This document shows, in pieces, positions 46,501 to 55,009 of a stretch of DNA of 64,000 bases. Below the pieces are notes generated by a model, which saw only the letters and a list, made by a program, of their open reading frames with translations, ran no database searches and was not told the DNA's origin. A program made the position numbers and the translations under genes. Source of the stretch: Calothrix sp. NIES-2098 (GTDB lineage Bacteria; Cyanobacteriota; Cyanobacteriia; Cyanobacteriales; Nostocaceae); NCBI GenBank assembly GCA_002368175.1, contig AP018172.1, positions 4,336,001 to 4,400,000 on the forward strand, in the 5' to 3' direction. The stretch's first letter is position 1, and every line of letters starts with the position of its first letter.

Positions 46501-46859
46501 TTATGAATGTTTTGAGTAATGCTCTAGATGCTCTAGAAGATTACAGAGAATCTACATCAGAACCTCATCACAGCCAAATTACTATCCATACTTCCATTGG
46601 AGAAATGAAGGGTAATGTGAAGAGTGCAGTAATTCGCATAGTCGATAATGGCCCCGGTATTCCAGAAGCCTTAAAGACAAGAATATGCGATCCATTTTTT
46701 ACTACTAAGCCAGTGGGCAAGGGTACTGGCTTAGGACTATCAATTAGTTACAAAATTGTGGTAGAGAAACATGGTGGTATATTTAAATCTGATTCCCAGC
46801 CTGGTTTAGGTACAGAATTTTGGATTGAAATTCCCATTCATCAAAATAGTTATAATTAA
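43548..46859 (+). CDS. Multi-GAF photoreceptor-like hybrid sensor histidine kinase
   Basis: 1103 residues. Domains in order: phytochrome-type GAF (residues about 25-200) with PADDIPLYAR and DPCHVKYL, Cys138; a second GAF (about 205-425) without a chromophore Cys; GAF3 (about 455-620) with QGGRYRYNE and TQCHIDNL, Cys555; GAF4 (about 640-800) with TKCYAELL, Cys738; then coiled coil, HisKA (His844 in GIAHEINNPV) and ATPase (NALDAL, DNGPGIPE, GTGLGLS). The Cys-His and QGGRYR motifs are those of red/green cyanobacteriochromes, so bilin binding at GAF3, and perhaps GAF1 and GAF4, is likely. No receiver domain or response regulator is adjacent. Confidence 0.9.
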   Translation: MTPIAKTDLRLNLEQEGLLRRIINSIRQTLDLEDILKTTTKEVRSLLRTDRVMIYKFHADNSGQVIAESIYNDRLPSLLGLNFPADDIPLYARELFLKSQVRSVVNVETQQIGHSHLRNWETGELSLEDIHYRTVDPCHVKYLTAMGVKSSLVAPILCQNELWGLLVSHHAEMYEISAYDIEVVQMVVDQLSVAIAQSNLLTQAHQKAEWEATINRVATLLHALPTIVLQPALEATVAAFGGSGGRLCIRHNAFNFQNSSFKNLAECLIPGSDNVRLYICGQQPTVAEKTIYPLIEQSGVWKEHYQSGVYDVWAISDIYQMPNMRILQLAFEATKIRSILMIPLQYRQELVGYLSIFRDEIDTETLWAGRFDPDGRQLYPRQSFELWRETKTAQVQNWTDKEIEMAKEIGKHFASAIQQYELYQQVQAFNSNLEKQIKKRTLEMQRTAEQQQAVFGVISKIRESLDIKTIFQITTKEVCQLIKADRVSIYRFDADWGGAFVGDFEVASPHWSNDSKLGVNTVWNDTYLQDTQGGRYRYNETFAVDDIYKMGFTQCHIDNLEEYHIYAFVLAPIFVGQKLWGLLCAYQHSASRQWQDSEVNFISQTAAQLGVALQQAELLAQTQQQALDLQQAAKQQRVLFEVVSKIRESLDLDAIFQTTTQEICKSLQADRVAVYQFHSDWSGEFIAEFVDEGWMKLVSPQTNTIWQDSYLQETQGGRYRYNETFAVDNIYQAAHTKCYAELLEKFHIQAYAIAPIFVGQQLWGLLAAYQHSAPRHWETSEIQFLAQIANQLGVALQQVNLLLQTQQQTEQLTQALQDLQETQTQLIQTEKMSSLGQLVAGIAHEINNPVNFIYGNLSHVSEYADDLLSMLELYQQELPNASTEISKRAEEIDLEFIIEDLPKTLTSMKVGIDRIRQIVLSLRNFSRLDEAEMKAVDIHEGIDNTLLILQHRWKAKPDSPSIEIVKDYDRLPLVECYAGQLNQVFMNVLSNALDALEDYRESTSEPHHSQITIHTSIGEMKGNVKSAVIRIVDNGPGIPEALKTRICDPFFTTKPVGKGTGLGLSISYKIVVEKHGGIFKSDSQPGLGTEFWIEIPIHQNSYN

Positions 46860-46865
46860 CCCGAT

Positions 46866-48023
46866 CTAATTTCTCAGCTGTACAGGCATGGCTAAATAAG
46901 TCATCTTTACACCTCCCAGTGGTGTAAAAATCACTGGAGTTAGGCTTTGATTGAGATGCATTTGAATTTCCGAAGCTGGTAATTCTTTCAAGCCTTCCAT
47001 GAGATACTTGATATTAAAAGCAATATCTATATCTTCTCCAGATATCTGGGCTGGCATTGACTCTCTACCGCTACCTACATCTTGAGCTTCACAAGACAAA
47101 GTAATTTCTTGGTTAGCGCTATCAATACTGAGCTTTACAATATTGTTTTTTTGATCGGCTAGTACGGCAATTCGTTCCAAAGTACTTAAAAATTGTTTGC
47201 GATCGATAGTAACTTGGCGCTCAAATTGACGCGGTATGAGTTGCCGATAAGCTGGATATTGCCCTTCTAAAGTACGGCTGGTCAAGCGTTGATTTTTCCA
47301 AGCAAACACAACTTGACCTTGATCTAAATATAAAGCTACAGGTTCTTCATCAGAGGAACTATGAGCTAACATCCGCTGTAATTCGCGTAGCGCTCTAGCT
47401 GGTACTGTTACCTCTAGTTGACTACTATTTTCCATAGGACGCTCGTTAGTAGTTTCTACTACTGCTAAACGATGCCCATCAGTAGCGGCAAATTCTAGGG
47501 TATCTTGTTTTACTGTTAAATGAACGCCAGTAAGTACCTGTTTAGTTTCGTCTCCACTAGTAGCAAACAGCGAGCCTCTTAATCCCTCAATTAAGGCAGC
47601 AGCTGTTAAATGAATTACTTCGGAATTTTCAATAATGGGTAATTCGGGAAACTCTTCAGCCCCCATTGCGCGGACTTGATAATGTCCGCTTTTTGGTGTC
47701 AGCGTAACAATTAATCCCTCACCTGTAGCGGTTTCGGTTGCTGATTCATCGTCTAGAGTAATTTCTCCCTCTGGTAGACGAGAGGTGATATCTACAAGTA
47801 ATTTAGCAGGAAGAGCGATCGCTCCTCCTTGCCAGACCTCAGCATTAAAGCTAGTGCGGATACCCAAGCTGAGATCGAAGGCGGTTAAGCTTACTTGGTT
47901 AGTTTGTGCATCCGCTTGTAGCAGCACATTGGCAAGTACGGGATGTGTCGGTCGTGAAGGTACAGCACGACTGACAAGGGAGAGGTTGGTACTAAGGTCG
48001 CTTTGAGCGCAAACTAATTTCAT
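46866..48023 (-). CDS. dnaN: DNA polymerase III subunit beta (sliding clamp)
   Basis: 385 residues. MKLVCAQSDLSTNLSLVSRAVPSRPTHPVLANVLLQA opens the first clamp domain, LTGVHLTVKQDTLEFAATDGHRLAV the second, and a C-terminal PVIFTPLGGVKMTYLAMPVQL matches the beta clamp end. It forms the ring that holds the replicative polymerase on DNA. It lies about 4 kb from the dnaA-linked DnaA-box cluster, so dnaA and dnaN are close but not adjacent. It is convergent with the sensor kinase gene, six bases apart. Confidence 0.95.
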   Translation of the reverse strand: MKLVCAQSDLSTNLSLVSRAVPSRPTHPVLANVLLQADAQTNQVSLTAFDLSLGIRTSFNAEVWQGGAIALPAKLLVDITSRLPEGEITLDDESATETATGEGLIVTLTPKSGHYQVRAMGAEEFPELPIIENSEVIHLTAAALIEGLRGSLFATSGDETKQVLTGVHLTVKQDTLEFAATDGHRLAVVETTNERPMENSSQLEVTVPARALRELQRMLAHSSSDEEPVALYLDQGQVVFAWKNQRLTSRTLEGQYPAYRQLIPRQFERQVTIDRKQFLSTLERIAVLADQKNNIVKLSIDSANQEITLSCEAQDVGSGRESMPAQISGEDIDIAFNIKYLMEGLKELPASEIQMHLNQSLTPVIFTPLGGVKMTYLAMPVQLRN

Positions 48024-48154
48024 GGTCGGATTCAGCTTGTGAGTGTCTATACTACCACTCTAGAAATATTTTTCAGTCATTGTTACCAAGCAGCTTTGAT
48101 TGCCAAGCTGAACGATTCTAAAATTTGCCGTGAAATGTAATTATTTTGATTATG

Positions 48155-49744
48155 TCAAATGTTCTTGACAAGCGTTGGTTCAAGCTTAGGTAGCAGAGAA
48201 ACTTCTAATGGGTCATAGCCTAGCTGTTGAGTAATGCGTTCTCTGGCTAAAACTCGATACTCCCAAAAATGCTCGCCCGCAACGCATAGCGACAAATACA
48301 TATTTAGAACTTGCGGCTTTTTCAGCAGCAACGTCCATAGTTGTCGCCAAAATTGCCCTCGAATTTCAGGACGTCGCAAACCCTGTTGCCAAATTAACTG
48401 GGCAACCAGCCGCAACTGCCTACCTAAAGGAATTTGCATTGTTTGTGTTCCCCTTGCTGGTGGAACAATATTGAGGCATTGCTGAAAACATCGCCTTAGG
48501 TAGTTCGCAGGTTCGTACAACCTCCAGAAGCCTTCTACATACTCTCTAGCAACTTCAGCAATGGGGCGAGTGGGAACGAAATTCATCAGGGTGTTCTGGT
48601 CTCCGGTAGCTGTGACGCCAACGCCCTCAACTAAACGCTGCTCTTGTTGGAGTCGGTTCCAAAGCGCAGTGTTGGGTAACGCTTGGAGAATCCCCAACAT
48701 CGGTTGAGGAATACTAGTTTGTTCAACAAAAGCTTGAATTCTTTCACCTGCACCGGAGCGTTCTCCATCAAAACCGAGGATAAACCCTGCATAGATTAAG
48801 AGTCCTGCTTCGTTGATTTTGTGACAGGCTTCTACTAAAGGGTTGCGCGTATTTTGTATTTTGCGCGTCACTAAGAGGCTGTCTTGGTCAGGAGTTTCAA
48901 TGCCGAGAAAGACAGCATAGAATCCTGCTTGTGCCATCAGATCTAGCAGTTCATCATCTTCTGCTAAATTCACAGAGGCCTCGGTCATGAAGGTGAAGGG
49001 ATAGTTGCGCTGCTGCATCCAAGGAATCAATTCTCTTAAGAGGCGTTTGACATTGCGCTGATTGCCAATAAAGTTGTCATCGACGATAAATAGCGATCCC
49101 CGCCAACCTAAATCATAGAGAAATTGCAACTCTGTTAAAGTCTGAGAAGGTTCTTTAGTGCGCGGTTTGCGACCGTAGAGAGAGATGATGTCACAAAATT
49201 CGCAATTGAAGGGACAACCGCGAGAAAACTGAATCGCCATCATGAAATAGGCATCTCGTTGCAGCAGGTCAAAGCGAGGCATAGGACTTTGAGTGACATC
49301 CGGCTTCTCAGCGGAACGGAAGATGCCTTGGGACTGGCCTTGAGCGATCGCTTCTAAGAATAGAGGAACGGTCATCTCTCCTTCATCTAATATGAGATAA
49401 TCTGCTCCAGAGGCTTGGGCATCTTGTGGAACTGATGTGGGATAAGGCCCACCCACCGCCACTTTTTTGCCTAATCGCACAGCTTTTTGAATTAGGGCAT
49501 GGAAATCTGGTTTCTGCACTAGCATGGCAGAGATAATCACTAATTCACACCACTTCCAATCTGCCTCTGTCTCAAGCCTGACATTGCGGTCGTAAAATTT
49601 CACTTCCCAATCTTTGGGTAAGAGTGCTGCAACAGTAATAATTCCTAGGGGTGGAATGGCTGCTTTCAGTCCTGCCATTTCCATTGCGCGATCGTAAGAC
49701 CAAAAGGATTGAGGAAACTTGGGGTAGAGCAAGAGTGTTTTCAT
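48155..49744 (-). CDS. B12-binding-domain radical SAM protein with DUF4070
   Basis: 529 residues from the ATG that follows AGAGAAAG; a longer form adds 16 residues with no clear benefit. The first part (MKTLLLYPKFPQSFWSYDRA, LVIISAMLVQKPDFHALIQKA, KKVAVGGPYPTS) is the cobalamin-binding-like domain. RGCPFNCEFCDI carries the CxxxCxxC that binds the 4Fe-4S cluster (Cys177, 181, 184). FVDDN-type and GIETPDQDSLLVTRKIQN follow. The C-terminus is of the DUF4070 type. Substrate is not determined; hopanoid or lipid modification is known for related families. Confidence 0.88.
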   Translation of the reverse strand: MKTLLLYPKFPQSFWSYDRAMEMAGLKAAIPPLGIITVAALLPKDWEVKFYDRNVRLETEADWKWCELVIISAMLVQKPDFHALIQKAVRLGKKVAVGGPYPTSVPQDAQASGADYLILDEGEMTVPLFLEAIAQGQSQGIFRSAEKPDVTQSPMPRFDLLQRDAYFMMAIQFSRGCPFNCEFCDIISLYGRKPRTKEPSQTLTELQFLYDLGWRGSLFIVDDNFIGNQRNVKRLLRELIPWMQQRNYPFTFMTEASVNLAEDDELLDLMAQAGFYAVFLGIETPDQDSLLVTRKIQNTRNPLVEACHKINEAGLLIYAGFILGFDGERSGAGERIQAFVEQTSIPQPMLGILQALPNTALWNRLQQEQRLVEGVGVTATGDQNTLMNFVPTRPIAEVAREYVEGFWRLYEPANYLRRCFQQCLNIVPPARGTQTMQIPLGRQLRLVAQLIWQQGLRRPEIRGQFWRQLWTLLLKKPQVLNMYLSLCVAGEHFWEYRVLARERITQQLGYDPLEVSLLPKLEPTLVKNI

Positions 49745-49823
49745 TACGATCTTTCTCTTTAAGAGCCTTAGTGCAGCTGTGGCGATTATCACCCAAGCGG
49801 ATGCAGAAAGAATCTTACAAAAG

Positions 49824-50096
49824 TCAGATTTCGTTCTCTCTTAATTCAACATCTTGCTCAAAAACTATAATTAAATCATTTACGGTTTTTTTATACTGAA
49901 AACCATAATCTAATAAAGCTTGCTTTAAAGTTTGCAATTGAGATTCTTCGATTTGATTTTGAAGCGCTATCTCAATAGCTTCCTGATTTACTGTAAAACT
50001 AAAAAAGTCTTTGAACTGGTTATAATCCCAGTTGAGTTTTCTAGCTGCATTTAACTCGATGGCAGCTAATGTATCATCAAATTTGCTTGTAACCAT
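49824..50096 (-). CDS. Small conserved hypothetical protein, 90 residues
   Basis: Two-part protein: N-terminal FDDTLAAIELNAARKLNWDYNQFKDFFSF, then helices IALQNQIEESQLQTLKQALLDYGFQY and a strand LIIVFEQDVEL. No family recognised. It lies on the same strand upstream of the radical SAM gene, about 80 bases away, and could share its transcript. Confidence 0.65.
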   Translation of the reverse strand: MVTSKFDDTLAAIELNAARKLNWDYNQFKDFFSFTVNQEAIEIALQNQIEESQLQTLKQALLDYGFQYKKTVNDLIIVFEQDVELRENEI

Positions 50097-50483
50097 GAGT
50101 TTGTCTCTCCCTTGAGCTTAACTACATTTTAACAATTACAAGAGAGAAAAAACTCAAGGTTAATTATTGATAAAAATCTCAGAAGAATTGCAAAACAATT
50201 TTTAATTTAAAAAAATCAAACTTTTGATGAATGTATATCAGGGAATTATAGAGTGGTAATTTACAGTTAATTCTTCTCAATGTGCATAGACTATGAGACT
50301 AGCCATTACCCATAACTTTTAAATCTCTTACTTTGTTGTCATCCCGCCCAGAACTTTAGTTCTGGGTGAGATAACGTTCAGCACGATACTTTGACTTTTA
50401 CAAAGTTGAAGTACAAAAACCCCTGCTTCACTTAGACTAATTTAGAGCTTGAGGCGATCGAGATATGATGCTAAAAAATTAAT
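50097..50483. other. Spacer with a hairpin repeat
   Basis: About 390 bases between two minus-strand genes, AT-rich. The hairpin CCCAGAAC-TTTA-GTTCTGGG (50347-50366) is a common cyanobacterial repeat type; it has no T tract. No gene seen. Confidence 0.45.
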
Positions 50484-50975
50484 TTAGGCAGGAATAACTT
50501 GCGCAATCAGCGAGCGTTTATCGAGCGATTGAACTTTGCCGACTTGACTGAGATCGCTGACAATGCGGTCTAGTAGTTCTCCAGCCTTGTCGCGATATTG
50601 ATGTTCTCGACCTCGTAGGCGAATGGCAAACTTCACTGAATCGCCTTTTTTTAACCAACCAAGCGCTTGCTCGATGCGTAAGTTGTAATCAGCTGCACCT
50701 ACGTTTGGACGGAACCGGACTTCCTTAACTGTGGGTCTAGCACTCTGTCCCTGACGCTTTTTCTTTTGATACTGAAGCTTACCATAGTTGAGTATCTTGG
50801 CAACTGGAGCGTCTTTGCCTTCGGATACTAGAACTAGGTCAAGCTCTACGCTTTGTGCTAGTTGTAAAGCTTCATAGGTGTCAGTCAAACCACGGTTATT
50901 ATTTTCATGGTCAATCAAGAAGACTTGAGGTGACTTGATTTGCGAGTTAATTAGTTGCTTTTGGACTACGATAAT
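50484..50975 (-). CDS. Translation initiation factor IF-3-like paralog with non-ATG start
   Basis: 163 residues. It keeps the two IF-3 domains: VFLIDHENNNRGLTDTYEALQLAQSVELDLVLVSEGKDAPVAKILNYGKLQYQKKK, then VKEVRFRPNVGAADYNLRIEQALGWLKKGDSVKFAIRLRGREHQYRDKAGELLDRI. It differs from the canonical cyanobacterial IF-3, which has an INERIRF opening and a KMRYKIEEHDY segment, and looks like a second, divergent copy. GAGAGGAAACG stands directly before ATT, ATC, so I take ATT as start, as known for infC elsewhere. The paralog role is not known. Confidence 0.8.
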   Translation of the reverse strand: MIVVQKQLINSQIKSPQVFLIDHENNNRGLTDTYEALQLAQSVELDLVLVSEGKDAPVAKILNYGKLQYQKKKRQGQSARPTVKEVRFRPNVGAADYNLRIEQALGWLKKGDSVKFAIRLRGREHQYRDKAGELLDRIVSDLSQVGKVQSLDKRSLIAQVIPA

Positions 50976-50988
50976 CGTTTCCTCTCTA
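50970..50988 (-). promoter_or_regulatory. Ribosome-binding site deciding an ATT start for the IF-3 paralog
   Basis: On the minus strand AGAGAGGAAACG is followed by ATT ATC GTA GTC. The GAGG lies five bases before ATT, and no ATG/GTG/TTG occurs at a proper distance in frame. ATT starts are a known feature of infC autoregulation by IF-3; whether this paralog uses the same control is inference. Confidence 0.6.
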
Positions 50989-51257
50989 TTGTTCAATACT
51001 TTGCTAGTGCAAGTAATGCTAATGTAACACAATGTCAGAGTTGGCAAGTTCTTACTTAGGGTTAATTGCTTACATAAAGTTATATAAAGCTTTTCTAGTT
51101 TCCTTCTTAAAACTCGATCGCTATGCCATAGTGGTAAATGAGAGTTAATTCGGTGACCTCGTTTGTTTTTAGTATTGACAGGCTTTTTGTTTTTGGTATT
51201 TACAGACTTTTCTCCGAAACTTAAATCTCTACATACTTATGATTTCGGAGACAATCT

Positions 51258-51560
51258 ATGTCAGTTTACGTAGGCAATCTTTCTTATGAAGTTACAGAAG
51301 AAAGCTTGAATGCTGTGTTTGCAGAATATGGTTCTGTAAAGCGGGTTCAGCTACCCACAGACCGTGAAACTGGTCGTTTACGCGGCTTTGGTTTTGTGGA
51401 AATGGGTACAGATGCTGAAGAAACGGCTGCCATTGAAGCTCTTGATGGTGCAGAGTGGATGGGACGTGACTTAAAAGTAAATAAGGCAAAGCCCAGAGAA
51501 GATAGAGGTTCGTTTGGTGGGAACCGCAATAATTACGGCGGTGGACGTAACCGTTATTAA
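51258..51560 (+). CDS. RNA-recognition-motif protein (cyanobacterial Rbp type)
   Basis: 100 residues. RNP2 VYVGNLSYEV is at residues 3-12 and RNP1 RGFGFVEM near residue 43, inside a complete RRM. The C-terminal 20 residues are rich in Gly, Asn and Arg (GSFGGNRNNYGGGRNRY), as in cold-induced cyanobacterial Rbp proteins. It binds single-stranded RNA. It lies between the IF-3 paralog (divergent) and the DnaA-box region. Cold induction is family knowledge only. Confidence 0.93.
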   Translation: MSVYVGNLSYEVTEESLNAVFAEYGSVKRVQLPTDRETGRLRGFGFVEMGTDAEETAAIEALDGAEWMGRDLKVNKAKPREDRGSFGGNRNNYGGGRNRY

Positions 51561-51729
51561 GTTTTAGCTTTATAGATTTAACTCTTTGAGTTAATCTGCT
51601 AAACCAGGAAATTAATTTTCTGTATTAAGGCTCAGGCATTTCTGCTTGAGCTTTTTTGATACAAAGTTTAGACTACAAACAAAAATTTCGGCTTGCTTTT
51701 TCCCTTATTTGCTGTTTCTAGCTAGCAGT

Positions 51730-51994
51730 TGTGGAAAATGTGGATAACTTGTTGCTAATTGCTAATTTAGATAATTTCGACATTTACTATTTGTGGAAAA
51801 CTTGTGGAAAAACCCCCGAAGTTTTCCACAAGGTAATTATACTTAGTTTAATTTTTTTGCTAAAAAGTATCAAGTTTTCCCCAAAATTTTCCACAAGTTA
51901 ATTAAATTTTAATATATTTTTATACTTGGCTTAATATTCTTGCTGAAGTAATCGAATGTAAAGCTGAATAAGCAAGAGCGATCGCTGTGGAAAA
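51730..51994. other. oriC: DnaA-box cluster, probable chromosomal replication origin
   Basis: Seven boxes. On the minus orientation (TGTGGAAAA or TGTGGATAA) at 51730-51738, 51739-51747, 51792-51800, 51803-51811 and 51986-51994; on the + orientation (TTTTCCACA) at 51822-51830 and 51887-51895. The box at 51739-51747 is the E. coli consensus TTATCCACA inverted. A near-match (TTTTCCCCA) is at 51875-51883. The segment 51840-51960 is strongly AT-rich and may be the unwinding element. dnaA lies directly beside it on the minus strand. Confidence 0.78.
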
Positions 51995-52008
51995 CACAAA
52001 GCCATTTA

Positions 52009-53391
52009 TCAAGTGGATTTTTGCGAACGGCTATGCATATTAATGCGATCGCTCAGTTGACGAAGAGTAGTTGCTAAAGCGCGATCGCTTTCTCGCAGTT
52101 GGGCAATTTTGTCACAACTGTAAATTACTGTTGTATGGTCTTTACCACCAAACTCTTCGCCAATTCTAGGTAGACTCAAATCGGTGTGTTGCCGCATAAG
52201 ATACATCCCTATTTGACGTGCCCAGCTAATTTCTCTCCGTCGTGAATTACTTTTTAGGTCTTCAATAGAAACTTCAAATGTACCAGCAATGACCTTTAAT
52301 ATTACTTCTGGAGTAGCTGCTACTTTTTCGCTTGGGGTTTCTAAAACTGGGGCGATACTTTCTACTGTCATCGGTAAACCCCAAATCGAAATATAAGCAA
52401 GTGCCCTAATTAAAGCTCCTTCTAATTCTCGAATATTAGAAGTAAAGTTAGAAGCAATATACTCAATTACATCTTTAGACAGCCTAATTTTTTCGTATTC
52501 TGCTTTTTTCTGAAGAATTGCCATTCTCGTTTCTAAATCGGGGGGTTGAATATCAGCAATTAAACCCATAGAAAAGCGAGAACATAGTCTTTCTTGAAGA
52601 CGAGGAATTTGGTTAGGTGGGCGGTCTGAGGCGATGACAACTTGCTTGCCAGCTTCATGTAAAGTATTAAAAGTATGAAAAAATTCTTCTTGAGTATACT
52701 CTTTACCTTCAATAAATTGAATGTCATCTACTAATAACACATCAGCAGCCCGATAATGCTCTCGGAAACTTTGCATACTATCTTTACGGATTGCTGTAAT
52801 TAAATCATTAGTAAATTGCTCAGTTGAAACATAAAATATTTTAGAATCAGGACAAATTTCCCAACGATAATGTCCAATAGCTTGCATCAGGTGAGTTTTA
52901 CCTAAACCGACGCCACCACATAAAAATAAAGGGTTAAACTCCCTACCCGGAGATTCTGCAACTGCTAATGATGCAGCGTGAGCCATACGACTGTTAGCAC
53001 CAACTACAAATCTTGAGAATACATATTTAGCGTTTAATTCTGTAGTTTTTTGTTTGGGTTTAGCAATAGTTTCAGCAATATTATTTTCGGCTGGGAAAGC
53101 CCAAGAAACTTCTCGTTCCTGCAAATGAGAAACTTCATCACCTTGAGCAACAGTAATGTAAATTTCCACAGGATGTCCTAAAATATCTTGCACAACATTA
53201 GCAATAGTATTGATGTAATATTTTTGTAACCAATTTCGAGCAAAAGGATTAGGAGTGCATATTACCAAGCAATTATTTTCTAATCGCTCTGCACTAGCAG
53301 TTTTTATCCAAGTTTCAAAGGTGGGACGGGATAGTTCTAGCTGTAATCGCTCTAGTACCTGACTCCACAAATGTTCTATGGAAATTTCCAT
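52009..53391 (-). CDS. dnaA: Chromosomal replication initiator protein DnaA
   Basis: 460 residues. MEISIEHLWSQVLERLQLELSRPTFETWIKTA is domain I. The AAA+ domain contains Walker A GGVGLGKTHLMQAIGH and Walker B VLLVDDIQFIEGKEYTQEEFFHTFN. Domain IV ends with the DnaA-box-binding helix-turn-helix and signature GGKDHTTVIYSCDKI. ATP-bound DnaA opens the origin. The clustered boxes lie just after its stop codon, the arrangement expected of an origin next to dnaA. Confidence 0.97.
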   Translation of the reverse strand: MEISIEHLWSQVLERLQLELSRPTFETWIKTASAERLENNCLVICTPNPFARNWLQKYYINTIANVVQDILGHPVEIYITVAQGDEVSHLQEREVSWAFPAENNIAETIAKPKQKTTELNAKYVFSRFVVGANSRMAHAASLAVAESPGREFNPLFLCGGVGLGKTHLMQAIGHYRWEICPDSKIFYVSTEQFTNDLITAIRKDSMQSFREHYRAADVLLVDDIQFIEGKEYTQEEFFHTFNTLHEAGKQVVIASDRPPNQIPRLQERLCSRFSMGLIADIQPPDLETRMAILQKKAEYEKIRLSKDVIEYIASNFTSNIRELEGALIRALAYISIWGLPMTVESIAPVLETPSEKVAATPEVILKVIAGTFEVSIEDLKSNSRRREISWARQIGMYLMRQHTDLSLPRIGEEFGGKDHTTVIYSCDKIAQLRESDRALATTLRQLSDRINMHSRSQKST

Positions 53392-53728
53392 TTTTTACCA
53401 CCTTTGCTGCTCATCGTCACAATAGAATTTATAAGCAAGTACCAAGTTAGCACTCAGATGCTCTAGACCTGGAACAAGCTTTTAAGTTGTAATCATCTTG
53501 GGGCATTACCTGGTAGGCAATATCCTACCACCCACTAACTAACACGGAGAAGCAAAGATATGTTAATTACTGCATCTATACCAAGCATGGACGGGGTTTG
53601 TGCTACATAGGTGGTAGTTCTCAAAGCATAGGAAAACACCTGTACTAAAAAGTCAAGTCCTAAGTGATTAACTTTTCAACTTACAACTTATGGAGGACGG
53701 CATTCTTTCCTACCTAAACAAAGTTTAG
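53392..53728. other. Spacer between dnaA and the HtrA protease gene
   Basis: About 340 bases, holding the divergent promoters. There is a short inverted repeat GGTAGGcaataTCCTACC near 53511-53528. No extra DnaA boxes and no gene are seen. Confidence 0.4.
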
Positions 53729-55009
53729 ATGGGGTATCCTGCCGGAAAACTGATGAAGATCGACACCTGTATTTGTATAACCCAAGATATTGTGACTCCA
53801 GGTTTACCCCAGAAACGGGGTAAAACTCATATATTATCGATGCTATTTAAGATAAGTGCCGTGGTATGTCTTAGCGGCTGCTCTTTTTTACCTGCTAAGA
53901 CCTTTGAGACACCAAAAAACGATCCACAGTCTCAGGTAGTACCTCAAAATACTATTGCCCCACCGCCAATTTTGGCATCCTCTAACGATCCTAATTTTGT
54001 GGTGGGAGTAGTACAAAAGGTGGGATCTGCCGTAGTTCGGATTGATTCTTCCAGAACTGTCACCTCCCAAACCCCAGAAGAATTTGAAGATCCATTTTTC
54101 CGACGGTTTTTTGGCGATACAGTACCATCTCAGCCTAGACAACGGGTAGAACGGGGTAGTGGTTCAGGATTTATTATTAACTCCTCTGGTCAAATTTTGA
54201 CTAATTCTCACGTCGTAGATGGTGCTGACACTGTAACTGTCACCCTCAAAGATGGGCGGACTTTTAACGGCAAAGTGTTAGGAGAAGATCCAGTAACAGA
54301 TGTAGCTGTAATTAAAATTGCTGCTAATAACTTGCCTACTCTGTCTATAGGTAACTCCGATGCTTTGCAACCAGGGGAAGCTGTAATTGCTATTGGTAAT
54401 CCTTTAGGTTTGAATAATACTGTAACATCTGGAATTATCAGTGCAACAGGTCGCTCTAGTAGCGATATTGGTGCTAGCGACAAGCGTGTTGATTATATTC
54501 AAACTGACGCAGCAATTAACCCCGGTAACTCTGGCGGCCCATTATTAAATGTTCGCGGTCAAGTAATTGCGATGAACACAGCTATTATTCGCGGCGCTCA
54601 AGGTTTAGGATTTGCAATTCCAATTAATACTGCACAAAGAATTGCCCAAGAATTAATTGCTAATGGCAAAGTCGAGCATCCTTATTTGGGCATTCAAATG
54701 GTGACGCTGACACCAGAAATTAAGGAAAGAATTAATAATGAATTAGGCGATCGCATTAATCTCACGACAGATAGAGGCGTTTTATTAGTTAATGTTGTGC
54801 CTCGCTCTCCTGCATTTGTTGCTGGGTTGAAAAGTGGTGATGTGATTCGTAGTATTAATAATCAGCCTGTTAATAAAATAGAAGAAGTACAAAAGCTTGT
54901 AGAAAATACCAAAATTGGTAATTCTTTACAAATGCAAGTAGAGCGTAACGGGCAAATTACTCAAATAGCAGTTAAGCCTGCTCCTTTACCTATACGGCGT
55001 GAAAGCTAA
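53729..55009 (+). CDS. HtrA/Deg-type serine protease, lipoprotein-like
   Basis: 426 residues. The hydrophobic segment ISAVVCLSGCSFLP contains a lipobox with Cys51, so the protein may be anchored at a membrane; the true start may be an internal ATG near residue 38. The catalytic triad is His161 (TNSHVV), Asp191 (DPVTDVAVIKI) and Ser268 (NPGNSGGPL). One PDZ domain follows, about residues 325-415 (GVLLVNVVPRSPAFVAGLKSGDVIRSINN). These proteases degrade damaged periplasmic or thylakoid-lumen proteins. The paralog (HhoA, HhoB, HtrA) is not assigned. Confidence 0.88.
   Translation: MGYPAGKLMKIDTCICITQDIVTPGLPQKRGKTHILSMLFKISAVVCLSGCSFLPAKTFETPKNDPQSQVVPQNTIAPPPILASSNDPNFVVGVVQKVGSAVVRIDSSRTVTSQTPEEFEDPFFRRFFGDTVPSQPRQRVERGSGSGFIINSSGQILTNSHVVDGADTVTVTLKDGRTFNGKVLGEDPVTDVAVIKIAANNLPTLSIGNSDALQPGEAVIAIGNPLGLNNTVTSGIISATGRSSSDIGASDKRVDYIQTDAAINPGNSGGPLLNVRGQVIAMNTAIIRGAQGLGFAIPINTAQRIAQELIANGKVEHPYLGIQMVTLTPEIKERINNELGDRINLTTDRGVLLVNVVPRSPAFVAGLKSGDVIRSINNQPVNKIEEVQKLVENTKIGNSLQMQVERNGQITQIAVKPAPLPIRRES

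Noticed and set aside
50347..50366. CCCAGAAC / GTTCTGGG hairpin as a terminator
   Set aside because: There is no T tract, and the hairpin looks like a known repeat type; kept only in the spacer note.
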